Shown: in pieces, positions 19,388 through 27,714 of the stretch
Layout: each line of letters starts with the position of its first letter
Position numbering within the stretch: the first letter of the stretch is position 1
DNA from: Methanobacteriota archaeon
Lineage (GTDB): Archaea; Thermoplasmatota; E2; JACPAO01; JAHWKR01
Length of the DNA: 58,648 nt
Direction of reading: 5' to 3'
Assembly (NCBI GenBank): GCA_019347805.1
Contig: JAHWKR010000016.1
Location: forward strand, 1-58,648
Position numbers and translations under genes: made by a program
The notes under the pieces: generated by a model
Told to the model about the DNA's origin: nothing
The model's database searches: none
The model's input: the letters and a program-made list of their open reading frames with translations, nothing else

Positions 19388-22057
19388 CTACGCCGTCTCC
19401 CCGGCGATGACCGGTGGCACCGAACGTTCACGGCGGCGGGAGACGAGGACGAGGAGCGGCGGCAGGATGGTCGCCGCGGCGAGGAAGCTGGCGGACGCCA
19501 TGGCGGCGGTGATGAGGCCGAAGGTGGCGAAAAGCGGCATCGGGGCGAAGAGCAGGACGAGGAATCCGAGCGTCGTCGTCGCGGCCGAGCCGAAGAGTGC
19601 CACACCGGATGAATCCATGGCACGGCGGACGGCCGCTTCGGGTGTCCTTCCAGCGCGGCGTTCCTCGCGGAACCGTTCGGTGAGGTGGATGCTGTAGTCG
19701 ACCCCGACGCCGATCGCCATGGCGGCGATGGTGGCGGTGACGAGGTTGAGGGAGTAGCCGAAGAGCACCATGAAGCCGTAGAGCCAGCTGACGAGGACGA
19801 GGACGGGGACGAGGGTGACGGCGGCCTGGGTGAGGTCACGGAGGACGGTGAGGACGATGAGGAAGCAGAGGACGACGGAGAGGGTGATGGAGACCTTGAG
19901 CGAGTCGGTGACCGCGTCCACCATGGCCAACCGTTTGTAGGGTTCGCCGGTGACAGTGACCGAGTCGAGGACGGTGCCTTCCAATGCCCAGAGGGCGGCG
20001 CCGTGGAGGGCGATGTCGTCCCGGGCCTGGCGGACGAAGGTGAAATCGTCGGTGTTCGGGATGCCGACGTAGGCCAATGTGGCGTCATAGCCCCCGGCAC
20101 CGTCGGGATGGACCAGGTCGCGCACCATCTCCTTGGCGTAGGCGAGGGCGCGGAAGTGGTCGGGATAATCCGGTTGGAACGGTTCGGGGGCGGGGACGCC
20201 GGGGACCACCTCGGCGTGGGGTCCTTCGGGCAGGTCGACGCGGACGTACACGCCGTGCGTGAGGGCACGATCGAGGAGCTTGCGCACGTCGTTCGCGGTG
20301 TCGGGGATGTGGTCGCCGTCGCGGTCCGGGAAGCCGCCGCCGTTCACCTCGGGGTTGGACATGAAGGTGCGGACGATGCGCGGCAGGGAGTATCCGGTCT
20401 CGGCGGAATAGCCGGCGTCGCGCAAGCCACTGAGCGTGTGGTCGAGTGCCGCGAGCACCTGCGGTGAGGAGACGTCGCCTTCGACGAGGATGACAGCGGG
20501 TTCGCCTTCGTCGGGATAGTCCTCCTGGATGCGCCGGATGCCCTGCATGAGTCCGGAGTCGGGGTCGAAGAAGTCGTCGGCACGGAAATCGGACTCGATC
20601 TGGACCGCCATGACGGTGGCCGGGATCGTGACGAGGGCGACGATGGCGAGGACGAAGACGGGACGTCGGGCGGACGCGGTGGCGAGACGGCCGAGGAACG
20701 TGCCCTCGTCGAGCCGACGAGCCGTCACCGATGGATTGGGGGCGTCGTCCATGCGGCCGCGGGCGATGCGACGACGGTCCCACAAGTGCCTCAGGGCGGG
20801 GGTGAAGACGCCGCACACCCAGAGCGCGCCGACGATCGCCAAGCCGCCTTTCAGGCCCCAGGCGGTGAGCGCATCGACATCGGAGAACGCGTTGGAGAGG
20901 AAGGCGGTGGCGGTCGTGGCGGCGGCCAGGAGCAGGGCCGGGCCGAGGAGGCCGATGGAGCGCCGCAGGGCGGAACGCGGGGCGTGTTCGGCCCGTTCCT
21001 CGCGATAGCGTCGTACGCCATGGATGGCGAAGTCGACGCCGAGGGCGAGGATCAACACAGGGAGCATGGCGGTGAACTGGTTCTCGGGGATGCCGAGGAG
21101 GCGTGCCGAGCCGAGCATCCAGAGGACGACGATGGGCAGCGACAGGAACGCGACCGCCCAGTCGCGGCCGTTGCGGAGCGTCAGGTAGAGAAGGACGCCG
21201 ATGACGGCGAAGGAGCCGATGACGAGGCGTCCCGATTCGGCCACTTCTTTCTCGAGTTCGTGCTGGATGCCGATGCCGACCCCGGTCCACGTCGTCCTCG
21301 GCGTCTCGGCGCGCACCCGGTCCTGGATGTGGAAGAGGAGGTCTTCGTAAAACGGCGTCGTGGTGGTGGCGTCGGCGGGGTCGCGGGCGTAGGCGGCGAA
21401 GAAGCGCTCATGGTGCAGGAACGTCTGCGACATGATCGACCGGGCGTGCCAGACGCCGTCGCGTCGTTCGAGGTCCTCCGCGAACGAACGCTTGAACGGC
21501 TGCATCCCGTCGTCGAGCGTATAGCCGATGAGCCGGCCGAGGGCGTCCTGCCATTCGGCGTCGGTCGCGCCACGGTAGGTCGCGCCGGGTCCGCCGGTCG
21601 CCGGGTGCCAGCCGAGGGAATAGGTGAGCGGGGTCTCGTTGTCCATGAACGCCTTGAGCGAATCGGCGATGCTCCAGACGCTCGAGACCTGCATCTGCAG
21701 GAGAGGACTCTGATAGTGGTAGAGAAACGGAGCGACCTCGGGGTCGCGACGGACAGCGGCCTCACGCGCCAGCACCTCGTCGAAGACGGCACGGGACGCT
21801 GCACCGCCCCGTACGTCGGCGGAGGCGGAGACGAGGAACGGGACGGCGTAACCGGTCGGGGGTAGCTTTTCCCGGATGCGTTCCTCGGCGCGCACCACCT
21901 CGGTGTCGGTCTCGAGGGCGTCCATCGGGGGCGGTGCCGGGACGGCGATGAGCGCCGCGATGGAGCCCGCGGTGAGAAGGAGGGTGACGAGGACGATCCA
22001 TCCGGGTCGTCGTGCGGCGAGACGGCCGGCGGCGTCGGCGACACGGTCGAGGGCCAT
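19388..22057 (-). CDS. MMPL/RND-superfamily membrane transporter
   Basis: An 889-residue integral membrane protein with the twofold RND layout. One membrane segment lies near the N-terminus (about 20-40), followed by a large extracytoplasmic loop, five or so helices (about 255-400), a second N-terminal-type helix (about 445), a second loop, and a final five-helix bundle (about 715-870). The two bundles share the motif LALGVDFAIH / MAIGVGVDYSIHLTERFREE and the following TTATAFLSNAFSD / TTTLGFLVLLFAP, the MMPL/SSD signature. Likely proton-driven export of lipids or other hydrophobic molecules; substrate unknown. It lies 99 nt upstream of the HerA gene on the same strand, but HerA has its own TATA-like box. 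Confidence 0.93.
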   Translation of the reverse strand: MALDRVADAAGRLAARRPGWIVLVTLLLTAGSIAALIAVPAPPPMDALETDTEVVRAEERIREKLPPTGYAVPFLVSASADVRGGAASRAVFDEVLAREAAVRRDPEVAPFLYHYQSPLLQMQVSSVWSIADSLKAFMDNETPLTYSLGWHPATGGPGATYRGATDAEWQDALGRLIGYTLDDGMQPFKRSFAEDLERRDGVWHARSIMSQTFLHHERFFAAYARDPADATTTTPFYEDLLFHIQDRVRAETPRTTWTGVGIGIQHELEKEVAESGRLVIGSFAVIGVLLYLTLRNGRDWAVAFLSLPIVVLWMLGSARLLGIPENQFTAMLPVLILALGVDFAIHGVRRYREERAEHAPRSALRRSIGLLGPALLLAAATTATAFLSNAFSDVDALTAWGLKGGLAIVGALWVCGVFTPALRHLWDRRRIARGRMDDAPNPSVTARRLDEGTFLGRLATASARRPVFVLAIVALVTIPATVMAVQIESDFRADDFFDPDSGLMQGIRRIQEDYPDEGEPAVILVEGDVSSPQVLAALDHTLSGLRDAGYSAETGYSLPRIVRTFMSNPEVNGGGFPDRDGDHIPDTANDVRKLLDRALTHGVYVRVDLPEGPHAEVVPGVPAPEPFQPDYPDHFRALAYAKEMVRDLVHPDGAGGYDATLAYVGIPNTDDFTFVRQARDDIALHGAALWALEGTVLDSVTVTGEPYKRLAMVDAVTDSLKVSITLSVVLCFLIVLTVLRDLTQAAVTLVPVLVLVSWLYGFMVLFGYSLNLVTATIAAMAIGVGVDYSIHLTERFREERRAGRTPEAAVRRAMDSSGVALFGSAATTTLGFLVLLFAPMPLFATFGLITAAMASASFLAAATILPPLLVLVSRRRERSVPPVIAGETA

Positions 22058-22175
22058 GGGGTGGAGGGCTCCGGGCGCCGCGTCTACGGCGCGGGCACTT
22101 CAACCTTCCGGGAAGCTGGACCGGTGTCAGAGAAAACAGGAGGGAGGAAGAGGGGAGGAGGGTCTTGGAGGATTC

Positions 22176-23198
22176 CTATGCCGGGATGGCCATGGGGCCT
22201 TGGACGGGGACCGCGTTCGGGGTCGTGACCGGTTCGAGGTGGCCCATGACCTCGGTGAGTTCCGGGGTGCCGTGGACCAGTTTGGTCCGGCCGTCCTGGA
22301 CGGTCGAGAGGAGGCCTTCCGATTCCAGGCGCTTGACGTACTTGGTCACGGTGGGCGCACCGATCGCGAGGCGGCGTCCGATCTCGGCCTGGGTGACACC
22401 CGGGGTCGCCATGACGAACCGCGCCACCTGGCCGGCGGTCTCGTTCTTGAGCACCGCGACCGCCTTCTTGGAACGGGCGGCGGGGTGGCCGTTCTTGAAG
22501 AAGTGGCGGTTCTGGCCGTTCTTCATCGACGCCACGAGTCCGGCCTGTTGCAAGCGGGTCATGTGGTAGACGGTGGTGCCCCAGCCGAGGCCGCTCATCT
22601 CGCTGAGTTCCATGAGGCCGATGCCGGGGTTCGACTCGACGAGGGTGATGAGGATCTCGCGACCTTCGTTGGCGAGGATCTCGTCCTTGTTGATGCGCGA
22701 GAACAGCGGCAATCCGACAAGGCGGCCCGCAAGAAGGCCGAGGGTGCTCTTGAGGAGGAACAGGATCCCGAAGCCACCAGCGGCGACGACGACGGCCGCC
22801 GCGGTCTCGGGTTCGACGATCGGGTCGGACGCGCGGGTCTCGGATTGTATGGTCGGTCCCGACGGGAGATCGACCGGGCTCTCAGGTGTGGGGGCGACGC
22901 CGCCGAGGACCTTCTCGAGGTCCGGGGGTGGCGCTTCGACTCCGTCGATCGTTGCGTGAGCGGTTTTCGCGACACCGTTCGCGGTCTCTTCAAGACCATC
23001 CGCCGTTGTCGTGCCCTCTTGCTCCATACCGTCCGCCGCGGCAGTGAGGTCGTCGTCGGAGACATCGGTGTCGCCGCTCTCCGCTTCGAGAGACAGGGCG
23101 ACCGCGGAGGGGACCAGGAGGATCATTCCGAGGCACGTCACCAGGAAGATGCGCAGGAGCGTCACTTGTCGCCTGCCACGCCGAGCCGTAGATTCCAC
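22176..23198 (-). CDS. Membrane-anchored winged-helix transcription regulator
   Basis: A 340-residue one-component regulator. The basic start (MESTARRGRRQ) and hydrophobic LLRIFLVTCLGMILLVPSAVA give a signal peptide or first helix (1-35). An acidic ~95-residue ectodomain, rich in Ala, Thr and Asp, follows. A membrane helix (about 134-160, AAAVVVAAGGFGILFLL) leads to two cytoplasmic winged helices. These are about 175-245 (ILITLVESNPGIGLMELSEMS, then WGTTVYHMTRLQQAGLV) and about 245-315 (GVTQAEIGRRLAIGAPTVTKYVKRLESEGLL). It could sense an envelope signal and bind DNA directly. The GTG start is set by an AAATA box 26 nt upstream. Confidence 0.88.
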   Translation of the reverse strand: MESTARRGRRQVTLLRIFLVTCLGMILLVPSAVALSLEAESGDTDVSDDDLTAAADGMEQEGTTTADGLEETANGVAKTAHATIDGVEAPPPDLEKVLGGVAPTPESPVDLPSGPTIQSETRASDPIVEPETAAAVVVAAGGFGILFLLKSTLGLLAGRLVGLPLFSRINKDEILANEGREILITLVESNPGIGLMELSEMSGLGWGTTVYHMTRLQQAGLVASMKNGQNRHFFKNGHPAARSKKAVAVLKNETAGQVARFVMATPGVTQAEIGRRLAIGAPTVTKYVKRLESEGLLSTVQDGRTKLVHGTPELTEVMGHLEPVTTPNAVPVQGPMAIPA

Positions 23199-23223
23199 AA
23201 ACCCTTCTTTATGGTACTCGCCG

Positions 23224-23228
23224 TATTT
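23224..23228 (-). promoter_or_regulatory. TATA-like box of the membrane HTH regulator gene
   Basis: The minus strand reads GATAAATACG, 26-30 nt upstream of the GTG at 23198. Confidence 0.55.
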
Positions 23229-23428
23229 ATCAGGTTCGACAGGGCCGTTTCCATTGGCAGGGTCGTTCGACGCGTGGGACGAAGAGCGGTCCGGTACTTG
23301 TCTCCGGGAGGTCAGGACCCCGCCGTCCCGAAGGGCCGCCACCTGATGTCCGCTCCAGGAGGGACAACAGGCGCCGCGACTTCTGAGACGAAGGATCCGC
23401 GAGCCACCGTCGTCATGTCTACGGGGGT

Positions 23429-23647
23429 TCATGAGCCCACCTCCACGGCCTCGGCGGCCGCGGTGGACCTGTTGTTCTGTTCTGGATATGGTGTAAAGCG
23501 TCCGGGATCGGCTCCAGGGGGGATACGGGAATCTGTCCCTGGGTGGAAATGGTCCAGGAGGTCGGCGCATGCGGACCGGGCGCGCTGCAGGCGCTCTCGG
23601 GTGACACGCATGCTCTCTTTGGACGCGGGACGCGACATCATGGTCAC
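23429..23647 (-). CDS. Small basic protein, hypothetical
   Basis: A 72-residue reading frame starting GTG ACC ATG ATG. It encodes a basic helix (SKESMRVTRERLQRARSACADLLDHF) followed by a Pro/Gly-rich tail. Support for a real gene is a CTATTAAC box (23673-23678) 26 nt upstream of the GTG and the lack of any better frame over this stretch. It diverges from the Ala-rich secreted protein gene and lies upstream of the membrane HTH regulator on the same strand. No family recognised; it could be a chance frame. Confidence 0.4.
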   Translation of the reverse strand: MTMMSRPASKESMRVTRERLQRARSACADLLDHFHPGTDSRIPPGADPGRFTPYPEQNNRSTAAAEAVEVGS

Positions 23648-23672
23648 GTCCAGAACGTAAGCTGTCCGTGAG

Positions 23673-23678
23673 TTAATA
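23673..23678 (-). promoter_or_regulatory. TATA-like box of the 72-residue hypothetical gene
   Basis: The minus strand reads CCTATTAACT, 26-31 nt upstream of the GTG at 23647, in the 123-bp spacer shared with the divergent Ala-rich protein gene. Confidence 0.45.
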
Positions 23679-23737
23679 GGGAGATTGGATGCGAGCGTGA
23701 AGGGTCACAAGATCGTTCGCGTTGACATCCAACCTGC

Positions 23738-23742
23738 TTATA
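23738..23742 (+). promoter_or_regulatory. TATA box of the Ala-rich secreted protein gene
   Basis: GCTTATACCC lies about 30 nt upstream of the GTG at 23771. An AGGTG SD-like sequence follows at 23759-23763. Confidence 0.55.
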
Positions 23743-23770
23743 CCCATCAACGTCGCTTAGGTGTGTTTCG

Positions 23771-25759
23771 GTGACCAAGATGACCAACACCCTGACCAAG
23801 ACCAAGATCCTCGTCGGCGTGACCGCACTTCTCCTGAGTGGGTTCGTCGGTACTGCAGCGGCGACCGGCAACCTCGGAGCAGCAGCGGACGGCGACATCA
23901 CCGGAGCCGCGAGCGGCACGTTCCAGAGCACTGGTAAAGTGGTGAGCGATCTCTTCGGCAAGGTCGGCGGCAAAGCCGACGGTGGCGCGAGCGCATCCGC
24001 AAGCGGAAGCGCAGGCCAAGACCTCAGCATCGAAGAACAGCTCGACAAGGACCTCGACTTCTCGTTCGACGGACAAGACAGCATCGAGATCAAACCCGGC
24101 AAGCTCGACGCGAGCCTCGTCGGCAGCGCGACCGGCCAGCTCCAAGGCCAGGTCCACAGTTCATTCTCCACGAGCAAGCAGGCCGTCGCCGGCTACAACG
24201 GCGCCATCGACGGCACCCTTGCGAACTACCAGTCCCTCCGCGGTGAAGGCTACGCCGGCGTGAGCGGCGCAGCGGACACTTCGCTCGCCTCGACCGTGGA
24301 AGCGGTCGCCCAGGCAGAGGCCGCGCTCGGTGGCTCGTTCAACGCGGGCCCGGCAAGCGGCTCCGTGAGCGGGACCGCGAGCGGCCACGCCGCGGCCGTC
24401 GCCACCCTCGCCGCCGAAGCGAAGGCGAAGGCCGACGCCGAAGCGAACGGCGCCTTCTCAGCGAGTGACGCGGCCATCGCCCAGGCCCGCGCCGAGAGCC
24501 AGGGCCACGTCGGCTCCGGCATCGCCGCCTCAGAGAAGGCCGCCATGGACGCCGAAGCCCACGCCAACGCGACCCTTGACGCCTCCGGCGACTTCCTTGA
24601 CGAGACCCGCGACTCCATCCGTGTCACGGCCGAGGCCCAGAAACAGCTGAAGGGTCAGGTCGACGCCAAGATCCGCGCCATCGTCGAAGCGGAAGCGCAG
24701 GCCGAGGCCGAACTGATGGCCCAGGCCCAAGCGCACGCGCAAGGTCAGTATGACGCGGCCATGGGAGCGAGCGCCGCGCTCGAAGCGAGCGCCCGCGCCC
24801 AGAAGGCCCTCGTCCTCGAACAGGGCTTCAAGTCCGGCGCGCAGATCCGCGGTGAGGCGCAGGCCCGGGCGGAGACCATCCAGTCGGCCGGCGCACAGGC
24901 GTCCGCGACGCTCCGTGCCGAGGCGGAGGCGACGCTCTCCGCCGCGGCCTCCGCGAAGGCGGCGCTCCGCACCGTCGCGAGCACCGCCGGCAGCGCGACC
25001 GGCACCGCCTCCGGTGCGACCCCGGTCGCCGGTGGCATGGTCGGTGGCACGGCCGGTTACTCCGCATCGGCCATCGCCGAGGCGGAAGCACAGATCGACG
25101 CCGCCGCCGAAGCGAAGGCGAAGGTCCTCTTCGAGGCGGCCGCCAAGATCGAGGCCGACGCCTCCGCGAAGGCCGAGCTCGTCCTGAAGGCGGGCTTCGC
25201 TGTCGCCGCCCAGGTCGAGGCGCACGCCAAGGCGCAGGCCGAGGTCGTCTTCGAGGCGCAGATGCGCGCGGCCGCCGAGATGCGCGCCCGCGCCTCCGTC
25301 GCCTATGAGGCGACCATGAAGGTCGCCGCCGAGGCGCGCGCGACGATGCGCGCCGCGGCCAAGGCGGGCATCGAGGCGACCGTCAGCGCCGCCTACGACG
25401 CGGCCTTCGACGCCAAGGTGACCCTCGACGGACAGGAAGGGCTGCTCATCGAGACCGGCCGCCACATCGACGCCGGTGTCACGAAGGACGTCTCGACCAT
25501 CCATGAGACGGCCGCCGATTACGAAGCGGCCGGCAACATCGTCGCGGACCGCAAGGCCGACGCCTGGTACGCGACGGCGAGTGAGATCAGCCAGGAGCAC
25601 GAGGCGATGGCCGACCTCGCGTCCGACCTGCAGCACGACGCAGGTGCGAACGCCGATGTCGTCGCAGGCTACGTCGCCGAGTATAAGGCGCTCCTCGAGG
25701 TCCTCGCGGACGCGGACGCCGACGGCTGGTCGAACCTCGCGAGCGGATTGACCGCCTAG
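23771..25759 (+). CDS. Very alanine-rich secreted protein, predicted long helical rod
   Basis: A 662-residue exported protein. The signal peptide (KTKILVGVTALLLSGFVGTAAA, about 11-32) is followed by a short Gly/Ser/Ala-rich part and an acidic segment (SIEEQLDKDLDFSFDGQDSIE). Then come about 450 residues dominated by Ala, with regularly spaced Glu, Gln, Lys and Arg (AEAKAKADAEA, EAEAQAEAELMAQAQAHAQGQ, KAQAEVVFEAQMRAAAEMRARA). I see no cysteine, only three prolines and two tryptophans. The pattern predicts a continuous amphipathic helix or coiled coil outside the cell. The C-terminus is acidic and without a membrane anchor. GTG (23771) or ATG (23780) are both possible starts. No family recognised. 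Confidence 0.85.
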   Translation: MTKMTNTLTKTKILVGVTALLLSGFVGTAAATGNLGAAADGDITGAASGTFQSTGKVVSDLFGKVGGKADGGASASASGSAGQDLSIEEQLDKDLDFSFDGQDSIEIKPGKLDASLVGSATGQLQGQVHSSFSTSKQAVAGYNGAIDGTLANYQSLRGEGYAGVSGAADTSLASTVEAVAQAEAALGGSFNAGPASGSVSGTASGHAAAVATLAAEAKAKADAEANGAFSASDAAIAQARAESQGHVGSGIAASEKAAMDAEAHANATLDASGDFLDETRDSIRVTAEAQKQLKGQVDAKIRAIVEAEAQAEAELMAQAQAHAQGQYDAAMGASAALEASARAQKALVLEQGFKSGAQIRGEAQARAETIQSAGAQASATLRAEAEATLSAAASAKAALRTVASTAGSATGTASGATPVAGGMVGGTAGYSASAIAEAEAQIDAAAEAKAKVLFEAAAKIEADASAKAELVLKAGFAVAAQVEAHAKAQAEVVFEAQMRAAAEMRARASVAYEATMKVAAEARATMRAAAKAGIEATVSAAYDAAFDAKVTLDGQEGLLIETGRHIDAGVTKDVSTIHETAADYEAAGNIVADRKADAWYATASEISQEHEAMADLASDLQHDAGANADVVAGYVAEYKALLEVLADADADGWSNLASGLTA

Positions 25760-25818
25760 ACCAGACTCAACCCCCGGTCGCCGTGGAGGACCCCGCCCCG
25801 TCTTCCACGGCCCCCCGG

Positions 25819-25867
25819 CGCCGCCGCGTGCGGCGTCGGGTCTTCTTCACACTCTGCCTTCTTTTTT
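25819..25867 (+). terminator. Hairpin plus T-rich tail after the Ala-rich protein gene
   Basis: CGCCGC (25819-25824) and GCGGCG (25830-25835) form a stem, followed by TCTTCTTCAC and then CCTTCTTTTTTG at 25857-25867, between convergent genes. Archaeal terminators are mainly U-tracts, so the T-run is the key part. Confidence 0.5.
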
Positions 25868-25869
25868 GC

Positions 25870-27642
25870 TCAGGCGTCGATCGCCGGCATCACGGTCTCG
25901 TGCTTGCCGGCGAGCCTGAGTTTGGCGCGCACCCATCCCGCCAGTTCGTTGACCGGAAGGCGTACCTGTCGCCGCGTGTCGCGGTCGCGGACGGTGACCG
26001 TGTCCTTGTGTTCGCCGTCTCCGAGCGTGTCGAAGTCGATGGTGACGCAGAACGGGGTGCCGATCTCGTCCTGCCGCGCGTAGCGGCGGCCGACGGTGCC
26101 GGAGTCGTCGTAGAAGGTGGGGATGCCGGCGCGGCGCAACCTGCGGTCGACGGTCTGCGCGTATTCGGGCAGGCCTTCCTTGGAGATGAGCGGGAAAACG
26201 CCCACCTTGATGGGGGCGACACGAGCGGGGAGACGCAAGCGGCGGTAGACCTCTTTTTCGCCACTCTCTTCGTCGACCGCTTCGTCCTCTTCGTAGGCGT
26301 GTTCCAAGCCGGCGTAGAGGATACGGTCCAATCCGTAGGAGGGTTCGATGACGTGCGGCGTGAAGCTTTCGCCGGCGACCTTCTCGTTCACTGTCTTGAT
26401 CTCGTAGCCTTCGGGGGGGACCTCGAGGTGTTCGCCGTCGACGCTCACGGTGACCGCGGCCTCGGGGGTGACGGTGCCGGGGTCGAGCTCGGCGAGCGCG
26501 TCGGCGACCGCCTTGGCCTTGCCCTTGAAGAGCGGGCCGAGCACTTTGGTGATGGGGAAGACGATGGTCCGGGAGACCTCTTTCGGCTCGTCGTAGCGGC
26601 GGAGCGCGTCCATGTTCTCCTTTGACGCCTTGGCGTGGCTGGTGAGATCGTAGGCGGAGCGGTCGGCGATGCCGACGCATTCGACCCAGCCGAAGCGCGC
26701 GGAGAGGAACTCGGCGTCCCAGCAGTCGTTGGCGTAGTGCGCCATCTCGGTGTCGAGGTGTTGCCGGAAGCGGATCTTTTCCGGGTCGAGTCCGACGGAG
26801 ACCAGGAAGTCGTAGGTGAGCGCCATGTAGTAGGCGAGCGCCTCGTTGCGGACCACCCCGTCCTTGACGGCGTCGCCGAGGCGGACCTCGGTGCGTTCGC
26901 CGGTGGTCTTGGGAACAAGCGGCAGGACGCGGCCGGTGACCTCGGCGAAGTCGGGGTGTCCCTTGCCTTCGGCGGGGTCGAGGAAGATCTCGGCCTCCAT
27001 CATGTTGAACTCGCGCAGTCGGATCATGCCTTGGCGGGGGCTGATCTCGTTGCGGTAGCCGCGGCCGAACTGTATGACGCCGAAGGGGAGCTTTTCGCGG
27101 AAATAGCGGTAGAGATGCGGGAAATCGATGAAGATGCCTTGTGCGGTCTCGGGACGGAGGTAGCCTTTGCGGCGTGTGCCGGGGCCGATCTCGGTGCCGA
27201 ACATGAGGTTCTGGTGGTAGACCTCAGCGAGACGTCCGCCGCAGTGGAGGCAGTTGACCTTGTGCTCAAGGATGAGCGTGTCCATCGCCGTGGTGTCGGA
27301 GACGTCTACGTTGCCTTCGAAACCGGCGCCTTCGATGAGGTGGTCGGCACGGAAGCCTTCGCCGCATTGGCTGCACTTGACCATCGGGTCGGTGAACTGG
27401 GCGACGTGTCCGGAGGCGATGAAGACCTCTTCGGGGGTGACCGAAGGACAGCTGATCTCGGCGCAGCCTTCACGGGTGACGTAGAACTCGCGGAACAGCT
27501 CCTCGATGTTCGCCTTGAGCGCCGCCCCGAGCGGGCCGTAATCGTAGAACCCGGCGGCACCGCCGTAGATCTCGAACGAGGGATAGAGGAACCCTCGGCG
27601 CTTGGCGACCTGGAAGACCTTGTCGTAGACGTCCGCGGCCAT
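25870..27642 (-). CDS. glyS: Glycyl-tRNA synthetase (archaeal/eukaryotic alpha2 type)
   Basis: A 590-residue class II synthetase. The N-terminus has FLYPSFEIYGGAAGFYDYGPLGAALK. An insertion with zinc-finger-like cysteines follows (VKCSQCGEGF, KVNCLHCGG). Motif 2 is GRGYRNEISPRQGMIRLREFNMMEAEIF. Motif 3 lies near EPSYGLDRILYAGL. The C-terminal anticodon-binding domain starts about residue 470 (PIKVGVFPLI) and contains DDSGTVGRRYARQDEIGTPFCVTID. Length and domain order match the archaeal/eukaryotic enzyme, not the bacterial alpha2beta2 form. A CTTATATGG TATA box lies about 50 nt upstream, implying a ~27-nt leader with a GGAG motif. Confidence 0.97.
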   Translation of the reverse strand: MAADVYDKVFQVAKRRGFLYPSFEIYGGAAGFYDYGPLGAALKANIEELFREFYVTREGCAEISCPSVTPEEVFIASGHVAQFTDPMVKCSQCGEGFRADHLIEGAGFEGNVDVSDTTAMDTLILEHKVNCLHCGGRLAEVYHQNLMFGTEIGPGTRRKGYLRPETAQGIFIDFPHLYRYFREKLPFGVIQFGRGYRNEISPRQGMIRLREFNMMEAEIFLDPAEGKGHPDFAEVTGRVLPLVPKTTGERTEVRLGDAVKDGVVRNEALAYYMALTYDFLVSVGLDPEKIRFRQHLDTEMAHYANDCWDAEFLSARFGWVECVGIADRSAYDLTSHAKASKENMDALRRYDEPKEVSRTIVFPITKVLGPLFKGKAKAVADALAELDPGTVTPEAAVTVSVDGEHLEVPPEGYEIKTVNEKVAGESFTPHVIEPSYGLDRILYAGLEHAYEEDEAVDEESGEKEVYRRLRLPARVAPIKVGVFPLISKEGLPEYAQTVDRRLRRAGIPTFYDDSGTVGRRYARQDEIGTPFCVTIDFDTLGDGEHKDTVTVRDRDTRRQVRLPVNELAGWVRAKLRLAGKHETVMPAIDA

Positions 27643-27693
27643 CTTTGCTGTCTCCGGGCGGGGTCCGCCCGACGCGCGGGACGGGACGCTTCC

Positions 27694-27700
27694 ATATAAG
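27694..27700 (-). promoter_or_regulatory. TATA box of glyS
   Basis: The minus strand reads CCTTATATGG, 52-58 nt upstream of the glyS ATG, giving a predicted leader of roughly 27 nt. Confidence 0.6.
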
Positions 27701-27714
27701 GGCGGGGGTGGGCT

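Noticed and set aside
17828..19612. A 594-codon open frame opposite the HerA-like gene
   Set aside because: Composition is a run of V, D, A and G typical of antisense frames. The minus strand carries clear Walker motifs.
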